A stretch of DNA of 64,000 nucleotides from Madurella fahalii. Lineage: Eukaryota > Ascomycota > Sordariomycetes > Sordariales. The stretch covers positions 8,246,001 to 8,310,000 of the forward strand of contig CM056874.1 in NCBI GenBank assembly GCA_029876055.1, given 5' to 3'. Below the pieces are notes generated by a model. The model was not told the DNA's origin. It saw only the letters and a list, made by a program, of their open reading frames with translations, and did no database searches. The translations under genes and the position numbers were made by a program. Every line of letters starts with the position of its first letter. Position 1 is the stretch's first letter. Positions 21,565-32,144 of this stretch are shown piece by piece.

Positions 21565-22641
21565 CTAGGCACCGGGCTGCGCCGCTTGCCGAAGCCGGGT
21601 ATTAGATTGTGATGGTGCACGGCGATCATCGGTTTCTGGATGGCGAACATCCGAATAAGAGCGCCGTCGTTCCGGGGCATAGATGGTAACTCTGGCGATG
21701 GTGCCGAGGGCGCTGGTGTACCTGCCGGATGGCCGTGCGTTTGAAGTCGCCGTCGTGGCTGTCTGACCGGACCTCTCCGACTCGAGAGCTTGCCGAATCA
21801 TGTCGCGAAGGAAGTCTGGAATTTCCTCCCAGTTACCTCTTCTGGCAGCAGCCATCATGCGCGGCGGGAAGATGTCGTCTGCGGTCAGCCTGCTGTGCTG
21901 CCCGGGGAACCGCGCAATCTGGTCTGCTACGTGCGGTAACTCCCCCGATTCTATGGCGTTTTTTAGCCAGTTCTCCCATTCCTCGTCTAGTGGCATCGAG
22001 TGATCTCCAGAGATGTTGCGAAGGGCGACACGCTCCCGAAGCCGCTCATTCAAAGCTACGCCGACGCTCTCGAGTTCCCCATCACTCTCGTCGTCGTCGT
22101 CGTCCTCCTCCTCCTCCTCCTCCTCCTCCTCCTCCTCACGCTCCTCCTCATCCTCCTCGTCCTCGTTCGTCTCAGATTGTGGTACCACGTCCCGTGTCTC
22201 TTCCGCTTCAGTACTCTGAGGCTCTCCCAAGGGCCGGCCCCGGGCCTCCGGATCCGCCCAGTTCGGAAACCCATCAGCCGTAGTGTCATGAATGGGGTAT
22301 CCCTGCTCCCTCTCGAACCGCTCCTTGGCCCACTTTGTGCCTTCCCACTTTGTCAAGCCGGATATCTCGGCGGCAGTTAGACGCAGGCCGTCAAAGGCGC
22401 GGAAGAGGCGGCGATGCCATGGCCATCGACTCAGGCGGATACGGTGGATCGGATGCGTGTAGTCGAGGCCGGGGTACTTGGCTTCTGGTGTGTCGAGGTG
22501 GCCGTAGAAAGAGTGTGTCTCCTGTCGCACTTCGAGGATGAGGTACCTATGGAGAAAGGCGTGGAAGTTCTGGGGGTCCCCTTGCCGCGGCTTGGGGAAC
22601 ATGTACTCGTAGACGAGTTGGTCGATGGCACGCCCCTTCAT
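21565..22641 (-). CDS. Hypothetical acidic protein
   Basis: Single-exon frame of 358 residues from the ATG at 22641. I do not recognise a family. The N-terminal 110 residues look folded (LVYEYMFPKPRQGDPQ, FHAFLHRYLILEVRQETHSF, IHRIRLSRWPWHRRLFRAFD). A Glu/Asp run follows (about 20 Glu/Asp encoded by a CTC/TCC microsatellite near 22085-22145), then a second ordered stretch (LDEEWENWLKNAIESG, FPPRMMAAARRGNWEEIPDF, LRDMIRQALESE) and a disordered Arg/Ser-rich tail. No signal peptide or membrane segment is evident. The regular alternation of ordered and acidic segments and the lack of stops support a real gene. It may be a lineage-restricted fungal protein. Confidence 0.72.
   Translation of the reverse strand: MKGRAIDQLVYEYMFPKPRQGDPQNFHAFLHRYLILEVRQETHSFYGHLDTPEAKYPGLDYTHPIHRIRLSRWPWHRRLFRAFDGLRLTAAEISGLTKWEGTKWAKERFEREQGYPIHDTTADGFPNWADPEARGRPLGEPQSTEAEETRDVVPQSETNEDEEDEEEREEEEEEEEEEEDDDDDESDGELESVGVALNERLRERVALRNISGDHSMPLDEEWENWLKNAIESGELPHVADQIARFPGQHSRLTADDIFPPRMMAAARRGNWEEIPDFLRDMIRQALESERSGQTATTATSNARPSGRYTSALGTIARVTIYAPERRRSYSDVRHPETDDRRAPSQSNTRLRQAAQPGA
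22085..22145. repeat. CTC/GTC microsatellite encoding Glu/Asp run
   Basis: Imperfect trinucleotide repeat of TCC/CTC and GTC units on plus, read on minus as GAG/GAC codons inside the hypothetical acidic protein. Confidence 0.75.
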
Positions 22642-25600
22642 GTTGGCGTTGGTGGTCGCTCGAGTCGGGGGATGCCGGTTGAGTCGGCACGGAGCCGCTA
22701 TGCCGTGCTAAGCGATGCAGCCGGATCGGCCGTGCATGCAAGCGGGTCGTGGTTGGCTTTTTAAATAGGTCGCTGAGAGCTACCTCTGTACGGTTGATTT
22801 TATGGTGAGGCGCGGACGCGGCGTGGGTGTTTACAAAATTGCTGGTGTTTTTGGTGCTGGGGCAGGCGGTGTCGATGGGGGTGGTTGGTGTTCTCGTCTG
22901 TGCTTGTCGTTGGGATCGGCGCCGAAAGGGGCAGGCGAGATGTAGGCGGGAAGGTTTCAGGTGTGTGGCGGACGAGCACTGCGCGCGCAGTAGAGAACCA
23001 AGGAGAAATTGGGGTCCACGGGACCGGCGGAGCTCGGGGGCTCTTATTTGCAAAGCACGGCGCGAAGCCGGTCTGGGTGGCTTGGACAGGGTTTGGTCTC
23101 CAGGTCCGGCTGTCGGGTCGCGGCGGGGCGGCTTGGTCGGACACCGGGCAGTGCCAGCAGAAAGCACGGTGGAATCCCGTCTGGACCAGGGAACAAGAAG
23201 GCTAAAAAGAGCGGACCCAGTAAAAAACGTGGTGGGAACAGGGGCAAAGAGAATGCTTTGAAGGCCCGACTGTGAAAAGTCCAAAGACTCTCGAGCACCA
23301 CCGGCCTCCTGTCACGGGCCGGTGAACTGACTGGGAGGTGGAGGACGGTGCGACCATTGGCCAGAAGCACGAGGACATGTGCCTAGAAGCCTGCCTCTTC
23401 AGGCCGAAGTTCGGTCCCTTCTGGGCGCCTGTCCGCCAATCGCCAAGATATTCGTGCCGTGCCTGCGTCGCCCAAAAAAAATGCAACACGGACGACGGCA
23501 GCGTGCCACGAGTCTTTGGAACCCTGTAATCGCCTCTCTCTTGGATTGGAAGAAGGATCACTTGACTTGGGACCCTCCTGTTCGGCAGGGATCTGCTAAG
23601 GGACGCTGCTGCGTGGTAACCAAGCGGGACCTTAGCGGGACCTTAGCGGGACCTGAGCCCCACCGGCTGGATCTCGTCAACTACCTTGGCGCTGGAAGCA
23701 CTGGCCGCCAGTCGCTATGATGAATGTCGCCCGCAGTCAACGGCAGGATCTGGCATCCTGTTAGCGTCCATCTTGTACTGTACCCACCCAGAATGTCCCT
23801 TGCCAGACGGCCTGTTCTGCAGCCAGTTTGCGTTTTTTTGGCTCCCCATCTTTCCCACATCCGATGTCCCCGTTGCCAACACCCAGCCACCAAACTCCCA
23901 CCTGAGCTCTGGTCGGTCGCTGCGATGGGCTGCAATTTCGTTGCTAGATACCGTCCTGAACACCCGACGGCACGTTGCGCGGAATACAAATCCCAATTTC
24001 GCGGGTCAGGAAAGCTGATGGCACGAACAGGCCCCACATTCCGCTAAAAGGACAAACCCTTCGCTGGGCATCCACAATGACTCGCTGCTGCTGAATATCA
24101 CGGTGCGGCTGGGGTCTACCAAATGATTGGGGTCCCGCTGAGCCCGCAGCCTAGAGCCCTGTGTCAGCCCCGATTTCAGCCAACCGCGCATTCGGGTCCG
24201 CTCCGTTCCACATCAAACGGTTCTCTGCCGGAGGTCCTCTCGCAAGACAAGAAGCACGCAATTTCCATCGCCCAAGCGCAACGCGGCCAGATGACAATGA
24301 CCAAACCCCCGCCCTATCCCACGATGCGTTCCGGCACGCCTAGCCCAGTAGGATCCATAGAGACGTGGGGAGGAGGCCGGCGCTGAATGCAACCATGCTG
24401 CGTACAATAAGCCACCCCGTTCCGTTTCCACCAACTTCATTGGGAACCCATCACGTCGGTTTTGCCTACCAGCGGCCGAGTTTTGCGACCCTTCGGCGGT
24501 GCACCTATCGTACCTACCATCCACTGTCGACATGTCTACAACTTCCTCGGCGGTTGATTAATAGGCTTGAAGGGCGGTGTAGAAGGCGCCTACCAGACTC
24601 CTGGCCAATCAGTATGTCTCGGCGCTGTTTGGGTCATCCATCGGCCGTGGCCTCGGTCACGGCGGCCGCCCTCCAACGGCCAGCCGAGGAATAACGAATA
24701 ACACCTGACGAATGAGAAAACCAGACGCTGTGGCGGGGAGCTCTCACAAGCCCGGAAGTGTTTATCGCCATGCCATGCCATACCACGCCACGCGGCTGAA
24801 CGTGTTCCCAAGGTTCGCTAAACTGCGCCCGAGAAACGCATGCTTGCGCCGCTGTTTGCACGCTGAGCGCCATGCGACAAACCTTTTCAGCCCGCAGGCA
24901 TCACTCTCCGGCCGCTCGGGCACTGTTAGCGAGGCCGGACCGGCCGGACGAGAACCCCGTCGCGCACGTTTGATTCCGAACACTTGACCCGGTCCTGGCA
25001 ACGCCGCCACTCGGACCGGGACCGCCCCTCCCCTCCCCAAACAGTCCGCGCGACTGTGGGCGCTTCAAAGCGGTCTGCTGCCACCCTGCAATTTTAATCT
25101 CTTTATTGAAGAGAAAGAAAAGAAAAATTCCTTTCCTCACGTTTGTTCCGGGGTGGGCTCTGGGGGGGCGGTTAGCAGCGGGAGCGGAGTCAGTCAGATG
25201 AAAGGGGAGTTTCTAGGCCGCCCAATAAGACCGTGGGTGGCGGGCCTTGCGAGACGGCCGACGGAAGGAGACAAGAGCGACGGCGCGGGGATCTACTTGC
25301 CTGATACGGCGCCGGGCGCGCAGCGGTGGTGTTACTGCGAATCGCCTGAGCCAACCCGCGCGGCCCGCTTTGGAGGCCGGGACGTTTGCTCAGAAAATGC
25401 GTGGGTTGGGCCATCACGGGGCGGGGTCGAGACGAGACGAGAGGTTCAAAAGCACCCCCACCGCCAGTCCTACGGCAGCGGTGACGCGTCTTCGAGACCG
25501 GCCTCTGGCCGGCACGACGGCTCCCAAGCACCTTCCAAAGACAAGCTTCCCCGCCATATCGAACGCACTCGATCAGATTGACCGCACCCGGGCAGATGGG

Positions 25601-26077
25601 CAAATGGGCAGAAGCGGCTTGTCTCCTCATTGCCGACCTGGGTCGCCCAGCAGGTGCCGAATGCATGGCTGCAGGTGAGCTACTCCTGATGGACAGCGGG
25701 AACTAGGGGTTCACGAGGACGCAGCTGTTGAAGCTGGCCACACCCCACAAGATGTCAAGCTTGCTTCTCCGCGGCCCATACCATTGCCGAGCTAATTATC
25801 TGATCACTGGGGAAAGACACTGCATTCGCAAGAGACGCTCAATATTCGGCAGAGTTGCAACTGTTCCCATCTCAACCGCTAACGCAGTCCGTTTAAGCAC
25901 CCGTTCTCTATGCGCCAGTAAAGCAAAGCCTCCCTATCCCATGTTCGTGCCGTAGGCTATCCCATGATCCAAATAAAAGTCCTTCCGTCGTAGCCGCATA
26001 GCATCCAAAACCATGTTGAAAACACCGTGGGCATGCAATGCCGCGAGATGTGTCGTGAAGCCGGCGCCTGCTCACTC
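22642..26077. other. 3.4-kb stretch without a supported gene
   Basis: GC-rich sequence between the start of the acidic hypothetical gene and the stop of the DUF7514-type gene, both on minus. Many short open frames occur on both strands, as expected at this GC content, but none shows a domain, a coherent exon series or protein-like composition. An 11-bp tandem repeat lies at 23623. No tRNA, 5S rRNA or transposase remnant was recognised. Confidence 0.4.
23623..23654. repeat. 11-bp tandem repeat, 2.9 copies
   Basis: Unit AGCGGGACCTT repeated head to tail without mismatch. Noncoding position; function unknown. Confidence 0.8.
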
Positions 26078-28418
26078 TCAGTCCCTAGACCACGCAGGGT
26101 CAGGGTACTTCCGCCCGCCCACCCCAGAAGTGACTGTGACTCCCGAAAGGGCCGGGCTAGGCATCCTCTCCCTGCCCTTGTCTCTATCTCTCTCCCGGTC
26201 CCTCTCTCTCGGCAGTCTCTCCTCCCTCTCCCTCCTCCAGCGCTCTCTATCCTCTCTGTATCGGTCCTGATTCCTCAGCTCTCTATCTATCTCCCTCTCT
26301 CTCTCCCTCTCCCGCTCCCGGATCCTCTCTTTCTCCCTAGTATCCCGATCCCACTCCCGCGGCCCACGGTGACGATCGATATCGGCGTGGCTGCTCGTGC
26401 GACGGTGGTCGGTACTGACTAGGTATGGGCCATGCTGTGGTCCCCAGCGGGCGCCGCGAGGAGATATGTCGTCGTCTGAGCCGCCGCGCCGGTTGTGGTG
26501 GTGGTGGCTGCGGCTGCGGCTGTGGTTGTGGTGGTTGAGGGAGGCTGCTGCCGCGAGTGCGGCAGGGCGGTCGGGGATGCGGTGGTCCCGCCGCCTTTCA
26601 ACCCCTTCGTCGTCGCGGTCGCTGTGGGGTCTCTCGCGATCTCTGTCCCTGGGACGGTCGCGGCCTCTGTCCCGATCCCGGTCCCGTTCTCGATCACGCA
26701 TGGCGCGCTGTCTGTCCCGCTCCCTTTCTCTATCACGTTCCCGTTCCCTATCCCTCTTCTCCCTTTCTTTCTCCTCCGAACGCCTCCTTGACCCTCTCCT
26801 TCTCCGCCTCTCCTCCTCCTCCGAATCAGACTCGTCCGTCTCGAGATCCGACCACGACCGGCTCAGCTTTGATGGGCCAGGCAAAACATCTTCACGCGAG
26901 CCCCGCCGCGAGCCACCCCCGGAGCCTTCCCGCCTTCCGCTAGTGACACCGCCGCCAACGACGGGATTGATAAAATTGGATATCTTCTCCTTGAGATCAA
27001 ATAGCGCGCTTCGTGGCTTAGCGTCGTCATCTCTCGGGAATGGCCCGCGGCCACCGTCAGAGTGCGCACGTGGTGAGTGGGTACGCATCGGACGAGACGG
27101 GGATTGGGTGGAACGTGAGGTTGGGATAGGGGGCGGGCCCATGGTACTGGTAGTGGTTGTACGGATGATGCGCGGTCCGAAGCCGTCCTCAGGGTTGCCT
27201 CCTGCGGTGTAAACCCGGCGGACTGCAATCGGAGGGGGTTCGTTGGAGGGCCGCTGCGAGCGTCGAGTACCTGCGGTAGTTCGTGGGCTCACAGGTGCGC
27301 CATCCGACTCGGAAGTGCTGCTGTAGTGCCGGGCCTGGCTACTGTGCCGGCGCGGTTGCTGGGAATGTGAATGGGGGCTGCGCTCGGGGATGGGTACGGC
27401 GTGGGGCACCCGTGGCGACGGATGGGTGTCGTGCGGGGAAGTGGGATAGTCGGAGAAGCTTCGCCGGCGGGGGTGAGCAGGATCGTCAGAGGAGAAGCCT
27501 GTTTGGCGGCGGAAGTAGTGGTCTCGTTCTCTTTCCAGCTCCCGTGCCAGTTCTCGTTCAGGAGACCGTACTCCCCGCCCGGGGTTCCGACTCGGTACGT
27601 GGACATAGGCGACGTTGATGGTGCGAGGGGCGGGGTAGTCGCGGGGTGCAGAAGGGCTACCCCGGACGTGCGAATAGGGCGGTTCCTTGTGTTCGGGGTA
27701 TGCAGGTTTGGACTGAGGTTCTGGTGATTCTGCCTCGGCTGCTTCCTTGCGCGCCTGGTCTGCGCGGTCTTGGTGCCAGCGCTCCGTATCAGGATCCGGC
27801 CCGGATGGAAACGCTTCTTTCGGGAGGTCCACGGGGAACGGAGTTCCGGTGTCGGGATGCTTCAGACCCCAGTTAGCGACAGCAAACTGTATCACTGGTA
27901 CCTGTGTCAGAGGCTCGAGCAGAGTCTGGATCGCCTGCCAGCGCACGAATCCCCTGACCGTCAACGCCGGGATCGAGGGGGCCGCATAGTCGCTGCTCGT
28001 CGGGAGGAGCGAGTGCCGACAGCCCAGGCCTTGGTAGACGGTCGAAATGGCCGAATGGGGTATGTCGATGAAGAATGCTAAGCGGGATGTCAGCACAGCT
28101 TGTACTAGACGAAGCGGAAGGGGCCCGGCTCACAATCATAGTCATGTCCGGCAGTCTTGTAGAATGTAGCCAGCTTGGTCGGGGTCAAATTCTTGTCGGT
28201 CTTCTCACCGATTTCGCTGGCCTACCAGTGTTCAATCAGTATGTAGCCAGAGAAGCCAATCCGGTCCGTTGTGCGGGACGCATACGTACAATGTGCTGCG
28301 CGATTGCCCTCAGGAGCGCATCAAATACGGGTGTCGGGGTTGGTATCGGCTTCGTTTTGCAGAACAGGTAGCCATAGAAGGCCTTGCCGTCCTTCGCCTC
28401 GCCCGCTGAAGTCGTCAT
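26078..28418 (-). CDS. DUF7514-type protein with Arg/Glu/Asp-rich tail
   Basis: Three exons, complement(join(26078..28077, 28134..28221, 28290..28418)), 738 residues; introns of 56 and 68 nt. The N-terminal 170 residues match what I recall of the fungal DUF7514 domain: PTPVFDALLRAIAQHIASEI, LTPTKLATFYKTAGHDYDSF, ALTVRGFVRWQAIQTLLEP, WGLKHPDTGTPFPVDLPKEAFP, then a charged helix DTERWHQDRADQARKE. The remainder is predicted to be disordered. It is Ser/Arg/Pro-rich in the middle (for example STMGPPPIPTSRSTQSPSRP) and ends in long RE/RD/RS dipeptide arrays (REREREREIDRE, RERDRERDRDKGRERM), as in some nuclear RNA-processing or condensate-forming proteins. The biochemical role of the domain is unknown to me. 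Splicing was inferred from phase and restored domain continuity. Confidence 0.85.
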
Positions 28419-29576
28419 TGTCGGACTGGGACCTCATACTAGATCGGGACTGGATGCGAGGCAGCAAGAGCGGCCAGCCGTCATTTCGCAGGCCGTTGGT
28501 GCGTTGTCGTTCGCGGCGTAGCACAACCAGATAATGGGGATCTGGCGAAGGCCCAAGGTCCACAGAAACGGTAGCGGCATATAAGAACCGAGGACTCGAT
28601 CTAGGAGGTTACCCGATCTAGGCTACCGCGGGGGGGGGCGCCGGGTTTCATGCGAAGTAAGGTACAATACACATGGGTAAAGTAGCGGGGAAGACAGATT
28701 CAAGAAGGCTGAGCGAGAAAGATGCTGAATTGGTACCGAATTCATTGCCAGGCAGACTGAGTCACCCTGCCACTTGGCTGCTAACCTCTCGCCGTTGGGT
28801 TGCAGCTGCAGCCGCTTCAAGAATATCTGGCGCGACTGCGGGCGGCGCTGTACCAAGATGCGAAACCAACTGGACCAACATGTTTCCAGGTTTTTTTGTG
28901 GTGTGGGTGGGCGGGAAGTCTTGCCGAGGGGCGGATGCGGGCTTGCTGACTGACGAGCGCTTGACACGTGCTGCTCTTCGCAGACCCGTGCTCTTGGTTT
29001 CTTCTGTGCATTTGCAGGCAGAACTGGCGACCTCAGCTACCCCCAACAGAACTTATCGAGGATGTGCAGAGAAAAGCCTAGAAGACGGTGATCAGGCGGC
29101 CAAGCTGTGCAAAGAGACCTTGGCGTTTGTTAGTTACACGTAGGCACCATTTGCTCGTCCCATCCTTGCAATGGAGAGCAGCAATCGGGGCTGGGAATGG
29201 ATGGAGACGCAGCCGGGAGGCCTTGCTAAAAGACTATTGGAGGGTAAGGGTTTGCAGTGCTCATTCGAATGGCACATGCCTCGGTGAACATCAGACCGAA
29301 TCTTGTGCTTTCAGGTTGCAACATAAAATGCCCGGCCTTATCTAAAGTAACTATCTTGTGATGCCACGATGAGATGAGTAACGTACATGAAACAGATTGA
29401 AGCCCTGCTCCATTTCCTTTTTTCTTTTCTCTTTTTTTTTAAAGAGAAGAAAGGAAAGGAAAGGAAAGGCACTTGGTAATCGCCCAGACACTGAGGATCC
29501 AAAAGTGCATGTGCATTGTGCAATTAAGACCCCGCTCCACCTCCAAACCTTGACAAAGATCCAACGCCATCGCTCA
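28419..29576. other. Intergenic region
   Basis: About 1.16 kb upstream of the DUF7514-type gene, which is read on minus, ending at the decayed ARF-like gene. It contains a G run near 28631 and a polypyrimidine/polypurine switch at 29410-29470. No coding signal is seen. Confidence 0.4.
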
Positions 29577-30179
29577 ACCACCCCCACCGGAAACCCACTC
29601 GGATCCTCTCGATGAGCCACTTAAAGGCCTCCAGTTAGCCCTGCCAGCTGAGGACGGAGAAAATCTTCAAGGTGATGAGGCTTTGAGAAGGAGAGAGGTG
29701 GATTCGGAATTCCTATCTCGACTTCGAGTTGCTATTCAGAGGCTGCGTCTAGGTGGTCCATTTTGTTGTCCTGGACAATGAATGGGACGTCGGGCAGATG
29801 TCGAATGAGGTATTGAATCTCCCGTGAGGCCTCGTGGAAGCGTTTGTAGTCTGTTGAGTCGACGATGAACATGATGCTGAGCACCTTCGACAAGTAGTCG
29901 CTTGTGAACCACCAAGGCCGCGGCAATTCTTCGCTAACACGCAACGTGGTGCACACCATCTGGTTGATCCGAAGCCCCTCGCAGATGTTCGCCGGGGAAT
30001 GGGTCCCTTTCCAGCTCTTCAATGTTCCTGATGCGCTGCATCATTGTCGATGTGCCCGAGTTCTCAAGGCCTACAACGAGGATTTTGCCCTCATGGAAAC
30101 CCAAACTGGACCAGACCGTGGAATCGTAGGGCATGCTCCCGTACGTCTTAATTGCCGAGGTTGGCGTGCTGTTTGACAC
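29577..30179 (-). pseudogene. Decayed ARF-like small GTPase
   Basis: Read from the ATG at 30179, frame 1 gives a P-loop-like GKILVVGLENSGTSTMMQRI (compare GLDNAGKTT of ARF proteins; the essential Lys is Thr). The homology then moves to another frame near 30000 (ICEGLRINQ), which holds the ARF-type strand IMFIVDSTDYKRFHEA and the G4 motif NKMD before a stop at 29732. Past the stop a third frame restores an ARF-like C-terminus (LEAFKWLIERI) near 29600-29640. The G3 DxxGQ motif is not recognisable. No GT donor lies between the P-loop and the first frame change, so an intron cannot repair it. Two frame changes, a premature stop and a lost P-loop Lys indicate a dead copy, probably a duplicate of an ARF/ARL gene elsewhere. 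Confidence 0.65.
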
Positions 30180-31325
30180 GCTAGTTTGAGGACGGAGGAG
30201 TCAGATTAGAGAGAAAATAACATGGTGTGTTTGATAGGGCAGTGGTATGTCTTTTCTGTTCGATGTTTACGCTTGTTGAAAGACGAGATCAGGGACGAAA
30301 GTGCTGTGCCTGCTGGAATAGATGTGTGCTTGGGCCGACATCAACGCTTGCCGAAGATGGAGGATAATGATGTCTTGTTCGTTGGAGTAGATGTGTGCGT
30401 TGACTGGTTCAATGTTCTGACACAGAACACCTTCGGTGAGAAGCACACGTTTGACAACAGAGTCTGGTTCTTTTCTGGATGAGTGCAAGAGGGAAGGGCG
30501 CTGTCGATTATTCTACTCGAGAAACCGACGAACAGTGACGCTCCTTAACCACGAGGGTGTGCTGGTGGAGATAATGCGATACGTCCATATAGTGACTAGA
30601 ACCCCCCCCCCCCCCCTACGCTACTTCGCCAGTATCTGTGCCACAATACTGAGCGCTTCCGAGTCTTAACTGCCCCTGAGCCTCCTTCATGTACTAGCAG
30701 TATGGGTTCGTAACTGAACTGGCCTCTGAACCATACTATAGGTTATTCAGGTTCTTCTGGTGATGCCGTTGTCATGACATGAAGCCTACGGATTCTATCA
30801 GTGGCTGACTTACAATTCGCCTCTGGCCAAGATCGTCGACACTACATCGGCCTCGGCGATGACAAGCCGGGCCCTCCCACAGGACCTGGGATCACGCGGA
30901 AAATCAAAGCGGAAACACATAGCATATTCTTGAAGGCACCTAAGTAACAGGCTTAGCTTCGGTACTAGATTAAGGGGAATAATATAGCTCCACGAGTCTG
31001 AAAGATTACCTAACCTATGAGTACTAGTACAATTATGCGGTGAGCTACATAAATTGTTACGATTAACTGAACTTTTTCTATTACAACTAAAATGAGTAGC
31101 TCGGCTTTCTGTAAGTCGCTCGGTTTCTTTCTGCGGCCAATCGACTGCCCTGCAGAGCGTTTTTTGCCTATGTTGATTAATTATTTCTTTTATTCGCTCT
31201 CCCCATAGCGAGGCACTGTGGTTCTGATTACACAGTCTTGATGGCACGCGAATACATCTAACCTTGACCCCCACCAGCCACGTACACTGGAGCACAGTCC
31301 ATCACATAGACCCCCCTTGTTTCCA
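30180..31325. other. Intergenic, partly AT-rich
   Basis: 1.15 kb between the ARF-like pseudogene and the GNAT gene stop. It contains a 15-base C run at 30602 and becomes AT-rich from about 30950 to 31220. A minus-strand frame here is not protein-like enough to call. It could be a degraded repeat; I cannot name one. Confidence 0.35.
30602..30616. repeat. Homopolymer C15
   Basis: Fifteen consecutive C on plus in noncoding DNA. A length error in the assembly is possible. Confidence 0.8.
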
Positions 31326-32144
31326 TTATTCTCCCCTTTCCCTTCTGGGGAAGTACCTATACGTAGGCAGATTAACCATCTTATCAGCGCCCCCTTTTAC
31401 GGTATCCAGTACTTTCCACGTAAGAAACCACTCAAACCCGCTCTTCTCCAGCACCCTTTGACTCTTCCCATTCTCCTCTGCCGTAACAGCAACCAACTGC
31501 TCCGGCACCTCCACCACGCCGTCCTCTCGCACAACACCACCATTGACCACAGTCCTCGCATCAACCTCCACTTCGACCCCCTCCCTCTCCAACCCTTCCC
31601 ACAACCCTTTCACAAACCCCGTTAAAAACTCCGTCCCCAGCCCCTTCCCCCAGTGCTCCCGCCGAATCATATACCCCATCTCGGGCCACCCGAGGGACGA
31701 CCTCCAATTGTGCACGCCGCCCATCCCGATCACCTCGCCCGTCTCCCTCAGGCAGATCGCGCAGTTGTACGTCCGGCTGTCCCCCGGAGGCAGGAACTGC
31801 GCCAGCTTCGCCCGCGTCTCGTCCAGGTCGGCATCAACCCGTGCCAATGTGGTCCAGTACATGACTTCGGGCTGGGTGCGCAGGACGTGCAGCGCGTCCA
31901 GATCCGACGCCGCGACCGGGCGGATGAGCAGGCGCTCGGTGGTGGCCGGTTTGCGAGCCGCGATGGGCGGTAAGGGCAGGCGGGGGAGGGTAGTCCGGAT
32001 GCGGATGAAGGTTGTGGGGTCCGGGGCGGGGCCTGGGGCTGGAACTGAAGGTGGGTCTGAGGCTGGGGCTGGGACCGGGACTGGGGTCGGGACCAGGATG
32101 GCGCCGGGTTGGGGATTGGGGTTAGACTCGGGAAGCAGGGACAT
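31326..32144 (-). CDS. GNAT-family N-acetyltransferase (RimJ/RimL-like)
   Basis: Single exon, 272 residues from the ATG at 32144; an in-frame ATG at 32207 would add 21 residues with no clear feature. After a Pro/Ala-rich leader the GNAT fold follows in order: TERLLIRPVAASDLDALHVL (first strand and helix), YNCAICLRETGEVIGMGGVH (central strands), WPEMGYMIRREHWGKGLGTE with the acetyl-CoA pyrophosphate loop (Arg-x-x-x-x-Gly-x-Gly type), and near the C-terminus NGKSQRVLEKSGFEW, the usual N-x-x-S-x-x-V-x-E-K-x-G-F helix. This layout matches the Acetyltransf_3 group, which acetylates N-terminal or small-molecule amines using acetyl-CoA. Substrate unknown. It is expected to be cytosolic; no targeting signal is seen. 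Confidence 0.85.
   Translation of the reverse strand: MSLLPESNPNPQPGAILVPTPVPVPAPASDPPSVPAPGPAPDPTTFIRIRTTLPRLPLPPIAARKPATTERLLIRPVAASDLDALHVLRTQPEVMYWTTLARVDADLDETRAKLAQFLPPGDSRTYNCAICLRETGEVIGMGGVHNWRSSLGWPEMGYMIRREHWGKGLGTEFLTGFVKGLWEGLEREGVEVEVDARTVVNGGVVREDGVVEVPEQLVAVTAEENGKSQRVLEKSGFEWFLTWKVLDTVKGGADKMVNLPTYRYFPRRERGE

Noticed and set aside
22547..23284. 245-codon minus-strand frame overlapping the start of the acidic hypothetical gene
   Set aside because: Overlaps a better gene in another frame; Pro/Arg/Ser-rich and without motifs.
25190..25678. Overlapping long open frames on both strands
   Set aside because: High GC makes stop-poor frames on both strands; neither has domain signal or splice context.
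30810..31295. Minus-strand frame in the AT-rich stretch near the GNAT gene, considered as a transposase remnant
   Set aside because: A few charged helices but no DDE, reverse transcriptase or zinc-knuckle motif and no terminal repeats; not enough to call.
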